Origin: an uncultured Lachnospiraceae bacterium
GTDB taxonomy: Bacteria; Bacillota; Clostridia; Lachnospirales; Lachnospiraceae
NCBI GenBank assembly: GCA_902766655.1
Contig: CACXEL010000291.1
Coordinates: forward strand, 1 to 7,546
Length of the DNA stretch: 7,546 nt
Direction: 5' to 3'
Shown here: positions 1 through 6,362 of the stretch, in pieces
How the letters are laid out: each line of letters starts with the position of its first letter
Numbering within the stretch: the first letter of the stretch is position 1
Made by a program: the position numbers and the translations under genes
The notes under the pieces: model-generated
Told to the model about the DNA's origin: nothing
The model's database searches: none
Seen by the model: the letters and a program-made list of their open reading frames with translations, nothing else

Positions 1-96
1 GGTGGGGGAGAATGAGAATCAGGGACGGACCTTTTTTCTCAAAATGCAGGCATTTTGAGAAAAAAGGTCCGTCCCTGATTCTCATTCTCCCCCACC
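1..96. repeat. Perfect 46-bp-arm inverted repeat (palindromic REP/MITE-like element)
   Basis: Bases 1-46 are the exact reverse complement of bases 51-96, separated by a 4-nt loop (CAGG, 47-50). The arm contains tandem GAGAAT (8-13, 14-19), tandem GGAC (23-26, 27-30) and a T6 run (32-37) that pairs with an A-run in the other arm. Because the repeat starts at base 1, it may extend left of the window. It encodes nothing and lies just upstream of the first promoter. A transcript of either strand would form one very long hairpin. The T-run is inside the stem, so this is not a classical U-tailed terminator, although it might still stop or process transcripts. Such long perfect palindromes are typical of small non-autonomous mobile elements or REP-like units. 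No transposase or target-site duplication is visible here, so the mobile origin is inference. Confidence 0.85.
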
Positions 97-110
97 CCTC
101 CCCGAAATCC

Positions 111-139
111 TTGCAACCCGCCCCAAAGTGGAGTAAAGT
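111..139 (+). promoter_or_regulatory. Candidate sigma-A promoter for the aminotransferase-hisC operon
   Basis: A -35-like TTGCAA (111-116) and a -10-like TAAAGT (134-139) are separated by exactly 17 nt. Each matches 4 of 6 consensus positions. Transcription would start near 146, leaving a leader of about 50 nt that contains a short hairpin, TGCCC (156-160) pairing with GGGCA (165-169). The candidate lies immediately after the palindrome and before the first gene. It is a pattern match only. Confidence 0.45.
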
Positions 140-176
140 ATTAACTGTATGATTCTGCCCATCCGGGCATGGAGTC

Positions 177-187
177 AAGGAGAGGAG
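177..187 (+). promoter_or_regulatory. Strong Shine-Dalgarno site of the first aminotransferase gene
   Basis: The purine-rich AAGGAGAGGAG ends 7 nt before the ATG at 195. This spacing and complementarity to the 16S rRNA tail fix the start codon of the gene. Confidence 0.8.
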
Positions 188-194
188 TTTTATT

Positions 195-1388
195 ATGATT
201 TCTGAAAAAATGAAGACCTATGTAGCGGGCAGCTCGGCCATCCGGGCCATGTTCGAGGAAGGCAAAAAGATGGCCGCCATCTACGGCGCGGACCACGTCT
301 ATGACTTCAGCCTCGGCAACCCCAACGTTCCGGCGCCGGCAGAAGTCAAGGCCGCCATCATCGACATCCTGGAAAAGGAAGACCCGGTCCTGGTCCACGG
401 CTATATGAACAACTCCGGCTACGAGGACGTGCGCGGCGCCATCGCCGCCCATCTGAACAGCCTTTACGGCACCGCCTACGGCGTCGCCAATATCCTCATG
501 ACGGTCGGCGCGGCCGGCGGCATGAACGTTTTCTTCAAGACGATCCTGAACCCCGGAGACGAGGTCATCACCTTCACCCCCTATTTCGGCGAGTACAGGT
601 CCTACACTGCCAACTTTGACGGGAAGCTCGTCGCTGTCCCCGTGGACGCGGACACCTTCCAGCCCGACCCGGAGGCCCTGGCAGCGGCCATCACGGAGCG
701 CACCAAGATCGTGATCGTCAACTCCCCCAACAACCCGACCGGCGTCGTCTACACACGCGATAAGCTGGCGGCCGTGGCGGAGGTCCTCGAGAAGAAGCAG
801 GCCGAGCTCGGCACCACCATCTATCTCTTCTCGGACGAGCCCTACCGGGAGATCGCCTACGACGGCATCGAGGTCCCGTGGATCCCGTCCCTCTACCGCA
901 ACACCATCGTGGGTTATTCCTACTCCAAGTCCCTCTCCCTGCCGGGCGAGCGGATCGGCTACCTGGTCCTGCCCTCCGAGATCGACGATTTCGCGGACGT
1001 GACCGCCGGCGCCAACGTCGCCAACCGGATCCTGGGCTTCGTCAACGCGCCCTCCCTCATGCAGAGAGCGACAGCCCGCTGCCTCGACGCCCAGACTGAC
1101 GTTGCCTTCTATGACGGCAACAGAAAGCTCCTGACTGAGACCCTCCGCGAGGCCGGCTTTACCTTCGTGAACCCCGACGGCGCCTTCTATCTCTGGCTCA
1201 AGTCCCCGGTGGAGGACGAGAAGGCCTTCGTGGCCGCGGCCAAGGCAAAGCAGATCCTCTTCGTCCAGGGCTCCAGCTTCGGCTGCGGCGGCTGGGTCCG
1301 GATCGCCTACTGCGTCTCCCGGGCGACGGTGGAAAATGCCCTCCCCGGCTTCAAGGAACTGGCGGTGGAATATGGGCTGGGAAGATAA
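195..1388 (+). CDS. Class I/II PLP-dependent aminotransferase (AspC/COG0436 type)
   Basis: This 397-residue protein is a fold-type I aminotransferase of normal family length. It transfers an amino group between an amino acid and a 2-oxo acid in the cytoplasm, using pyridoxal phosphate. Visible family motifs are SPNNPTG (177-183, with the cofactor-contacting Asn), SDEPYRE (213-219, with Asp214 for the pyridine nitrogen and Tyr217), the Schiff-base lysine in SYSKS (Lys245), and a C-terminal VRIAYC (Arg369) in the place of the substrate-carboxylate arginine. The start at 195 is supported by a strong ribosome binding site. The last 17 nt overlap the start of hisC, suggesting co-transcription and translational coupling. 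The amino-acid substrate cannot be read from the sequence. Aspartate or alanine are reasonable guesses for this group, so no gene symbol is given. The family call is firm and the substrate is open. Confidence 0.9.
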   Translation: MISEKMKTYVAGSSAIRAMFEEGKKMAAIYGADHVYDFSLGNPNVPAPAEVKAAIIDILEKEDPVLVHGYMNNSGYEDVRGAIAAHLNSLYGTAYGVANILMTVGAAGGMNVFFKTILNPGDEVITFTPYFGEYRSYTANFDGKLVAVPVDADTFQPDPEALAAAITERTKIVIVNSPNNPTGVVYTRDKLAAVAEVLEKKQAELGTTIYLFSDEPYREIAYDGIEVPWIPSLYRNTIVGYSYSKSLSLPGERIGYLVLPSEIDDFADVTAGANVANRILGFVNAPSLMQRATARCLDAQTDVAFYDGNRKLLTETLREAGFTFVNPDGAFYLWLKSPVEDEKAFVAAAKAKQILFVQGSSFGCGGWVRIAYCVSRATVENALPGFKELAVEYGLGR

Positions 1389-2445
1389 GGTCAGAAAGGT
1401 CGTCCCCTACACCCCCGGCGAGCAGCCGAAGGCGGCGGACGTCGTAAAGCTCAATACAAATGAGAACCCCTACCCGCCCTCCCCGGCCGTGGCCGAGGCC
1501 GCCGCGCGCATAGCCGCGGAGACCGACAGGCTCCGCCTTTACCCGGATCCCAAGATCTCGGACCTGGTGAACGCCATCGCGGACGTCTACGGCGTGAGAA
1601 GGGATGAAGTCTTCGTCGGCGTCGGCTCCGACGACGTCCTGGCCATGCTCTTCATGACCTTCTTCAACTCGGACAAGCCCATCCTCTTCCCGGACATCAC
1701 CTACAGCTTCTACGACGTCTGGGCGGACATGCTGCGGATCCCTTATGAGAAGGTGCCGCTGGACGAGCATTTCCACATCCGGCCCGGGGACTACAAGCGG
1801 GAGAACGGCGGTATCGTGATCGCCAACCCCAACGCGCCCACCGGCGCCCTCCTGCCCCTTACGGCCATCGAGGAGATCGTGGCTGCCAACCCGGACAGCG
1901 TGGTGATCGTGGATGAGGCTTACGTGGACTTTAACGGTGTCACGGCCCTGCCGCTCCTCGACCGCTACGACAACCTGGTCATCACCCAGACCTTCTCCAA
2001 GTCCCGGTCCATGGCCGGCCTCCGCATCGGCTACGCTTTCGGAAATGCACCCCTCATCAAGTACCTGAACGACGTCAAGTACAGCTTCAACTCCTACACC
2101 ATGAGCTGGCCGGCCATCCTCATGGGCACGGCGGAGGTGCTGGACACGGAGCATTTCGGGGACAACTGCCGGAAGATCGTCCGGACGCGGGCCAAGACTA
2201 CGGAGCGCCTGAGGACCCTGGGCTTCTGCCTGGAGGACTCCTGCTCCAACTTCGTCTTTGCCACCCACCCCAGGGTCAGCGCGAAGGAAATCTTCGACTA
2301 CCTGCGGGCCAACAATATCTTCGTCCGCTGGTTCAACCAGGACAGGATCCGGGAATACCTTCGGATCTCCATCGGTACCGATGCGGACATGGACCGCTTC
2401 TTTGCGGTCCTCACCCCCTTCCTTCAGGAAAAGGGCGCCCTCTGA
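1372..2445 (+). CDS. hisC: Histidinol-phosphate aminotransferase
   Basis: This 357-residue cytoplasmic PLP enzyme probably converts imidazole-acetol phosphate and glutamate to histidinol phosphate in histidine synthesis. Signs of the HisC group are the N-terminal KLNTNENPYPPSP segment (about residues 24-36), NPNAPTG (152-158), VDEAYVDF (180-187, with Asp181 and Tyr184), the PLP lysine in TFSKSRSMAGLRIGYA (Lys210), and a C-terminal LRISIGT (Arg331). An in-frame ATG at 1336 would add 12 residues. The start at 1372 is preferred because MGWEDKVRKV-PYTPGEQP matches how this clostridial subgroup usually begins. Purine-rich sequence (AAGGA at 1353-1357, GGTGGA at 1364-1369) lies upstream, but its spacing is not ideal, which fits coupling to the overlapping upstream gene. 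No other his genes are visible, so a broader aromatic or general aminotransferase role cannot be excluded. Confidence 0.82.
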   Translation: MGWEDKVRKVVPYTPGEQPKAADVVKLNTNENPYPPSPAVAEAAARIAAETDRLRLYPDPKISDLVNAIADVYGVRRDEVFVGVGSDDVLAMLFMTFFNSDKPILFPDITYSFYDVWADMLRIPYEKVPLDEHFHIRPGDYKRENGGIVIANPNAPTGALLPLTAIEEIVAANPDSVVIVDEAYVDFNGVTALPLLDRYDNLVITQTFSKSRSMAGLRIGYAFGNAPLIKYLNDVKYSFNSYTMSWPAILMGTAEVLDTEHFGDNCRKIVRTRAKTTERLRTLGFCLEDSCSNFVFATHPRVSAKEIFDYLRANNIFVRWFNQDRIREYLRISIGTDADMDRFFAVLTPFLQEKGAL

Positions 2446-2595
2446 GGCGAAATCAAAAAGCGGAGCGGGGCCTGACGTTCACGCCCCTGACCGCTTCCCA
2501 CACCCTGTGAGGAGAACCGGCAAGTGGGGCGGAGCCCGGTATTCACGGCCAGCCCCGCTGCAAATCATGAACGGAAACGGAGACTTGTATTACTG
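2446..2595 (+). other. Intergenic region with two GC-rich hairpins
   Basis: Two possible stem-loops lie between hisC and the membrane-protein gene. The first pairs AAGCGG (2458-2463) with CCGCTT (2491-2496) and, inside it, GGGGC (2467-2471) with GCCCC (2483-2487). The second pairs GTGGGGC (2524-2530) with GCCCCGC (2552-2558), including one G-T pair. Neither is followed by a T-run, so neither is a typical intrinsic terminator. They may act in termination, RNA processing or leader control. I recognise no known riboswitch. Confidence 0.4.
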
Positions 2596-3066
2596 ATGAA
2601 ATATCTCATCGCCTTCCTTGTATCCATGGTGCCCCTCGTCGAGCTGAGAGGCGCCCTGCCGATCGCCCTGGCGTCCGGCATCCCGACCCTGCAGGCTTAC
2701 GCCATCTGCATCGTGGGCAACATGCTGCCCGTGCCGGTCATCTTCTTCTTCGCGAGGAAGGTCCTCGAGTGGGGGAAGGACAAGCCGATGATCGGCTCCT
2801 TCTTCACCTTCTGCCTTGAGAAGGGCCATAAGGGGGGAGAGAAGCTGAAGGCCAAGGCTGGCCGGGGGCTCTTTCTGGCTCTCCTGCTCTTCGTCGGCAT
2901 TCCCGTGCCGGGCACCGGCGCCTGGACAGGCACCCTGGCCGCCAGCATCCTGGACATGGATTTCAAGTCCAGTGTCATCGCCGTCATGCTGGGCGTCGTG
3001 CTGGCCGGCGTCATCATGGGCACAGGCACACTGCTGATCATGCACGGCGTCAGCTTCTTCGGCTGA
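2596..3066 (+). CDS. COG2426 small integral membrane protein ('small multi-drug export' family)
   Basis: This 156-residue hydrophobic protein matches the Sm_multidrug_ex family (COG2426/PF06695). The match rests on the N-terminal SMVPLVELRGALP motif (residues 10-22) and the mid-protein GIPVPGTGAWTG motif (101-112), both typical of that family. Hydrophobic stretches occur near residues 3-15, 34-53, 91-107 and 125-150, with a Lys-rich, probably cytoplasmic loop near 54-90. The family name implies drug efflux, but to my knowledge transport is poorly documented, and the motifs also resemble re-entrant loops of DedA-like proteins. The ATG at 2596 is chosen because the protein then begins MKYLIAFLVSMVPL as in relatives. 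An upstream in-frame ATG (2524) would add a charged non-membrane extension. A GGAGA (2579-2583) sits 12 nt before the ATG, which is rather far. The start overlaps a mini-ORF stop (TGATG). Confidence 0.82.
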   Translation: MKYLIAFLVSMVPLVELRGALPIALASGIPTLQAYAICIVGNMLPVPVIFFFARKVLEWGKDKPMIGSFFTFCLEKGHKGGEKLKAKAGRGLFLALLLFVGIPVPGTGAWTGTLAASILDMDFKSSVIAVMLGVVLAGVIMGTGTLLIMHGVSFFG

Positions 3067-3181
3067 GCGCACACGAAAGTGATATACCATTATGGCAGGC
3101 GATCGGCACCTTGCAGTCGGGGATGAGAAGCTCCCCTCGCCGCCGGTGCTGAACAGTCACATGAAAAGGAAGAACCGGAGC
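3067..3181 (+). other. 115-nt leader with possible RNA structure before the hydrolase gene
   Basis: No gene is apparent in this gap. GGCGA (3098-3102) can pair with TCGCC (3137-3141), and nested inside it GGGGA (3119-3123) can pair with TCCCC (3132-3136), so the two 3' arms are adjacent. The fold matches no riboswitch class that I recognise. The hydrolase reading frame is open through this region from an ATG at 3092, but that ATG has no ribosome binding site. Confidence 0.3.
3166..3172 (+). promoter_or_regulatory. Shine-Dalgarno site that decides the hydrolase start
   Basis: AAGGAAG ends 9 nt before the ATG at 3182. The in-frame ATGs at 3092 and 3161 have no comparable purine-rich site upstream, so 3182 is the best start. 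Confidence 0.6.
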
Positions 3182-4144
3182 ATGAAAAAGATGGTGAGAG
3201 GCATACTGATTGGCGCAGGCGCACTGGCCGGCGTCTCGACGGCAGCCCTGGGTGGCATGGGCCTGTATTTCTGCAGGAGCTTCCTGAAGAGAAATGCAGA
3301 CCCCTACAAGGACGACGAGCTGGCTGACGAGAACTACACAAAGGGCTACGGAAAAGAGTACGAGGCCGGTGTCCGCTGGAACGAGCAGGCCCCCTTCGAG
3401 GAGCTGACGCTGACGGCCCGCGACGGCGTACAGCTGGTCGGCGGTTTTCTGCCGGCGGAAGGGGAGGCCCGGCGGGCTGTCCTCCTTTCCCACGGCTGGC
3501 ACAGCACCTGGCAGAAGGATTTCGCAGGGATCGTGCAGTACTATCACGAGCACGGCGCGGACGTGCTCGTGATCGAGCAGAGGGGTCAGCGCAGGAGCGG
3601 AGGCGCCTACATCACCATGGGCACCCGCGAGAGCGAGGATGTGGCCGAGTGGGCCGCATACCTGGCGGAGCGCGAGGGCAGTGAAGTTCCGGTCTATCTC
3701 CACGGCATGTCCATGGGCGCGACGACGGTCCTCATGGCCCAGGGCGAGACGCTTCCGGAGAATGTTCGCGGCATCATCGCGGACTGCGGCTTCACCAGCC
3801 CCTGGGACATCACCCGGGCCTGCCTGAAGGCCTGGTTCAACCTTCCGACCTATCCCTTCATACCGGCTGTCCGGGCCGTGACCAGGCTCGCGGCGGGATA
3901 TGATTTAAAGGAAAAATCCACCCTCGAGATCCTGCGGACTGCCAGGATCCCGACCCTCTTCATTCACGGCACCAAGGACGACTTCGTACCGCCGCACATG
4001 ACGATTCACAATTATCAGGTCTGCAGTGCCCCCAAGCGGCTGTGCCTGGTGGACGACGCGAGCCACGCGTTCTCATGGTATTTTGATAACGAAAAGTATA
4101 TCTCGGCGCTGGAAAGCTTCTTTGCAGAGCTGGAGGAAAACTGA
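3182..4144 (+). CDS. Membrane-anchored alpha/beta hydrolase (YqkD/COG1073-like)
   Basis: This 320-residue protein has the full alpha/beta-hydrolase set. It has an oxyanion-loop-like SHGWHS (from residue 103, with His104-Gly105), the nucleophile elbow GMSMGA (Ser177), a catalytic acid in HGTKDDFVP (Asp266) and a catalytic histidine in DASHAF (His295). Residues about 6-30 are hydrophobic and Gly/Ala-rich after MKKMVR, followed by the basic FLKRN. This suggests an N-terminal signal anchor, with the catalytic domain probably outside the membrane. The length and the EQRGQRRSGG segment resemble the B. subtilis YqkD group of predicted serine esterases or peptidases. The substrate is unknown. The ATG at 3182 is preferred over 3092 and 3161 because of its ribosome binding site and the membrane-anchor-like start. 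The next gene begins 12 nt downstream, so the two are probably co-transcribed. Confidence 0.88.
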   Translation: MKKMVRGILIGAGALAGVSTAALGGMGLYFCRSFLKRNADPYKDDELADENYTKGYGKEYEAGVRWNEQAPFEELTLTARDGVQLVGGFLPAEGEARRAVLLSHGWHSTWQKDFAGIVQYYHEHGADVLVIEQRGQRRSGGAYITMGTRESEDVAEWAAYLAEREGSEVPVYLHGMSMGATTVLMAQGETLPENVRGIIADCGFTSPWDITRACLKAWFNLPTYPFIPAVRAVTRLAAGYDLKEKSTLEILRTARIPTLFIHGTKDDFVPPHMTIHNYQVCSAPKRLCLVDDASHAFSWYFDNEKYISALESFFAELEEN

Positions 4145-4145
4145 G

Positions 4146-4153
4146 AGGAGGAG
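4146..4153 (+). promoter_or_regulatory. Near-consensus Shine-Dalgarno site of the HerA-like ATPase gene
   Basis: AGGAGGAG lies 3 nt before the ATG at 4157, with its GGAGG core (4147-4151) 5 nt away. It overlaps nothing except the short 12-nt gap after the hydrolase stop. It suggests efficient translation. Confidence 0.75.
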
Positions 4154-4156
4154 AAC

Positions 4157-6277
4157 ATGTACACAGAAAACAAGATCCTGATTGCCATGAACCGCAATCC
4201 CATCTACATGCTGCCCGCCATGGCCAACCGGCATGGTCTCATTTCCGGCGCCACGGGCACCGGCAAGACCATCACCCTGAAGGTGCTGGCCGAGTCCTTC
4301 TCGGATGCGGGTGTCCCCGTTTTCCTGTCGGATATCAAGGGGGACCTGAGCGGCATGAGCCTGCCGGGCGCCGACACGCCTTCCGTCAATGAGCGGATTG
4401 CCCGCTTCGGCCTGGGCGAGCGGGGCTTTATGTACCGCGCCTACCCCACCAGATACTGGGACGTCTTCGGCGAGAAGGGCCTTCCGGTCCGTGCCACCGT
4501 CTCCGAGATGGGTCCCCTGCTCCTCTCCCGGATCCTGGATCTCAACGAGACCCAGGAGGGCATCATGGACATCATCTTCCGGGTGGCGGATGACCAGAAC
4601 CTCCTGCTCCTGGACCTCAAGGACCTGCGGGCCATGGTCCAGTTCGTCGGCGACAACGCGGCGGCCTACCGGACCAACTATGGCAACATTTCCGCCTCCA
4701 GCATCGGCGCCATCCAGAGACGGCTCCTGAAGCTCGAGACCCAGGGGGCCGAGAACTTCTTCGGCGAGCCCGCCCTGGACATCCGCGACTGGCTGGTCTT
4801 CGACAACGAAGGCCGCGGCATGATCAACGTCCTGAACTGCGTCAAGCTCTTCCAGCAGCCGGCCCTCTACGCCACCTTCCTGCTCTGGATGCTGAGCGAG
4901 ATCTACGAGACCCTGCCCGAGGTGGGCGACCTTGAGAAGCCGAAGATGGTCTTCTTCTTCGACGAAGCCCACCTCCTCTTCCACAACGCCCCCAAGGAGC
5001 TCATGACCAAGATCGAGCAGGTCGTCCGCCTGATCCGCTCCAAGGGCGTCGGCGTCTTCTTCATCACCCAGAACCCCACGGACGTGCCGGACAAGATCCT
5101 CTCCCAGCTGGGCAACCGTGTCCTGCACGGCATGCGCGCCTACTCCGCCACGGACCTCAAGGCGGTCCGGACGGCTGCCATGACCTTCCGCCAGAACCCC
5201 ATGCTGAATGCCGAGGAGGCCATCCAGCAGCTGGGCACCGGCGAGGCCCTGGTCCAGTTCCTGGATGCCAAGGGCATCCCCGCCATGGTCGAGCGCGCGG
5301 CCATCATGCCGCCGCAGAGCCTCATGGGCATGGCGCCCGCAGAGGTCGTGGAGACCATGATCTATCAGGATATCCTGTACGGAAAGTACAGCACTCCGAT
5401 CGACCGCGAGTCCGCCTATGAGCTCCTCAACAACGAGGTCGGCGCCTCCGACAGCTACGCCGTGGATCCTTCCTACGGGACCTACCAGGGCAGCGCGGGC
5501 GGCTACACCGGCGGCTCCTCCATGGGAAATGACTACAATTACAATTCTCCCTACGGCTACCAGTCCACCACGCCGGACCTGGATCCGGCGGGAACGGCGG
5601 GAGCCTACGGCGGCTACGATTACAGCGAGGCCTACAGCCAGGCCGGCTCTTACAGCTACGGCCAGAGCAGTGCGTCCGGCTACAATGAGACCGCTGTCTC
5701 CGCCTACGCCCAGACCAGCTACAGCCCTGCGCAGAACGCCTACACCCCCAAGGTGGACACTGCTGAGATGGAGAAGGCCCTGGCGGCGGCCGAGTCCGAG
5801 GCCCTCCGCTTCGCCCGCAACGCCTGCTATGCCGGCCATCCGGAGCAGGCCCAGCCCGAGGCCATGCGGGCCGTGAACCAGATCGCCGCCCAGTACGCCT
5901 ACAACATGCAGCAGAAGCGCAACGCCGAGGAGCAGCGCATCGCCGCCATGCGGGCCGCCGGCCAGCCGGTGGCCGTGGCCCCGGGCCAGGTCAATGTCGG
6001 CCAGATGACCATGAACGCGACGCAGCTGGCCAGGATCGCCTCCGCGGCGGCCAAGCAGGCTATTGCGGAGAAGAAGGAAGCCGACAGGGCGGCCGCGGCC
6101 GAGGCCAAGGCCAGGGAAGCCGCCGAGAAGCAGAAGGCCAAGGAGGAGGCAGCCCGGAAGAAGAAGGGCACCGACCTCGTCGAGAAGATGGCGACCTCCG
6201 GTCTCCGCTCCTTCAGCTCCACCATGGGCAGCCAGCTGGCGAGGAGCCTCTTCGGCACTCTCAAGAAGAAAAAGTAA
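4157..6277 (+). CDS. HerA-like P-loop ATPase (DUF853/YjgR family) with Tyr/Gly-rich insertion
   Basis: This 706-residue protein belongs to the DUF853/YjgR branch of HerA-FtsK ATPases. The core spans about residues 1-425. It has Walker A GATGTGKT (31-38), the family motif SDIKGDLSG (58-66), Walker B MVFFFDEAH (264-272, with Asp269-Glu270) and ITQNPTDVP (303-311), a sensor-like segment. It probably hydrolyses ATP in a ring, perhaps acting on DNA or protein; the cellular role of DUF853 proteins is unclear. Residues 433-530 are Tyr/Gly/Ser/Ala-rich low complexity with 18 tyrosines. No Lys, Arg or His occurs from 418 to 531. Residues about 585-670 are Ala/Glu/Lys-rich and helix-forming, probably a coiled coil. 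The tail (about 675-706) resembles the usual family C-terminus (GSQLARSLFGTL) and ends in KKKK. E. coli YjgR is about 500 residues, so this protein is roughly 200 longer. The start has a near-consensus ribosome binding site. Confidence 0.9.
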   Translation: MYTENKILIAMNRNPIYMLPAMANRHGLISGATGTGKTITLKVLAESFSDAGVPVFLSDIKGDLSGMSLPGADTPSVNERIARFGLGERGFMYRAYPTRYWDVFGEKGLPVRATVSEMGPLLLSRILDLNETQEGIMDIIFRVADDQNLLLLDLKDLRAMVQFVGDNAAAYRTNYGNISASSIGAIQRRLLKLETQGAENFFGEPALDIRDWLVFDNEGRGMINVLNCVKLFQQPALYATFLLWMLSEIYETLPEVGDLEKPKMVFFFDEAHLLFHNAPKELMTKIEQVVRLIRSKGVGVFFITQNPTDVPDKILSQLGNRVLHGMRAYSATDLKAVRTAAMTFRQNPMLNAEEAIQQLGTGEALVQFLDAKGIPAMVERAAIMPPQSLMGMAPAEVVETMIYQDILYGKYSTPIDRESAYELLNNEVGASDSYAVDPSYGTYQGSAGGYTGGSSMGNDYNYNSPYGYQSTTPDLDPAGTAGAYGGYDYSEAYSQAGSYSYGQSSASGYNETAVSAYAQTSYSPAQNAYTPKVDTAEMEKALAAAESEALRFARNACYAGHPEQAQPEAMRAVNQIAAQYAYNMQQKRNAEEQRIAAMRAAGQPVAVAPGQVNVGQMTMNATQLARIASAAAKQAIAEKKEADRAAAAEAKAREAAEKQKAKEEAARKKKGTDLVEKMATSGLRSFSSTMGSQLARSLFGTLKKKK

Positions 6278-6301
6278 AAGAACCGTATAGAGCAAAGCAA
6301 G

Positions 6302-6328
6302 GCCGGGCGCCCGCGAAGGACGCCCGGC
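6302..6328 (+). other. GC-rich hairpin between the ATPase and uppS genes (possible weak terminator)
   Basis: GCCGGGCG (6302-6309) and CGCCCGGC (6321-6328) form a perfect 8-bp stem around an 11-nt loop, 24 nt after the ATPase stop. No T-run follows, so it is not a standard intrinsic terminator. It may stabilise the upstream mRNA end, slow RNA polymerase, or mark a processing point before uppS. Confidence 0.5.
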
Positions 6329-6348
6329 AGTCATACAGACAGAAAGAT

Positions 6349-6354
6349 GAGGTG
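6349..6354 (+). promoter_or_regulatory. Shine-Dalgarno site supporting the GTG start of uppS
   Basis: GAGGTG ends 8 nt before the GTG at 6363. The ATG at 6356 lies only 1 nt from this site and opens a different frame, so the GTG is the functional start. Confidence 0.65.
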
Positions 6355-6362
6355 AATGCGTA

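Noticed and set aside
1351..2268. 305-codon minus-strand open frame over hisC
   Set aside because: It is a shadow of the GC-rich hisC gene, with biased Val/Gly/Asp/His composition, no family motifs and a real gene on the other strand.
2446..2595. Guanidine-II (mini-ykkC) riboswitch upstream of a 'small multi-drug export' type gene
   Set aside because: Two hairpins and ACG-containing sequences prompted the idea. However, the first loop has ACGT rather than ACGR, and the ACGG near the second is not held as a tetraloop by flanking pairs.
3092..3181. 30-residue N-terminal extension of the hydrolase from the ATG at 3092
   Set aside because: No ribosome binding site precedes this ATG. Starting at 3182 gives an optimally spaced site and a typical basic-then-hydrophobic membrane anchor.
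5418..5876. 152-codon plus-strand frame inside the ATPase low-complexity region
   Set aside because: It is a Thr/Arg/Pro/Ala-rich out-of-frame reading of the Tyr/Gly-rich segment. The main frame continues uninterrupted to a conserved C-terminal tail, so there is no frameshift or second gene.
6286..6291. TATAGA as a -10 element of a separate uppS promoter
   Set aside because: No acceptable -35 sequence lies about 17 nt upstream (the sequence there is AAGAAG-like coding DNA), so the match is not convincing.
6302..6328. Standard Rho-independent terminator after the ATPase gene
   Set aside because: The 8-bp GC stem is strong, but the bases after it (AGTCATACAG) contain no T-run. It is listed only as a hairpin of uncertain role.
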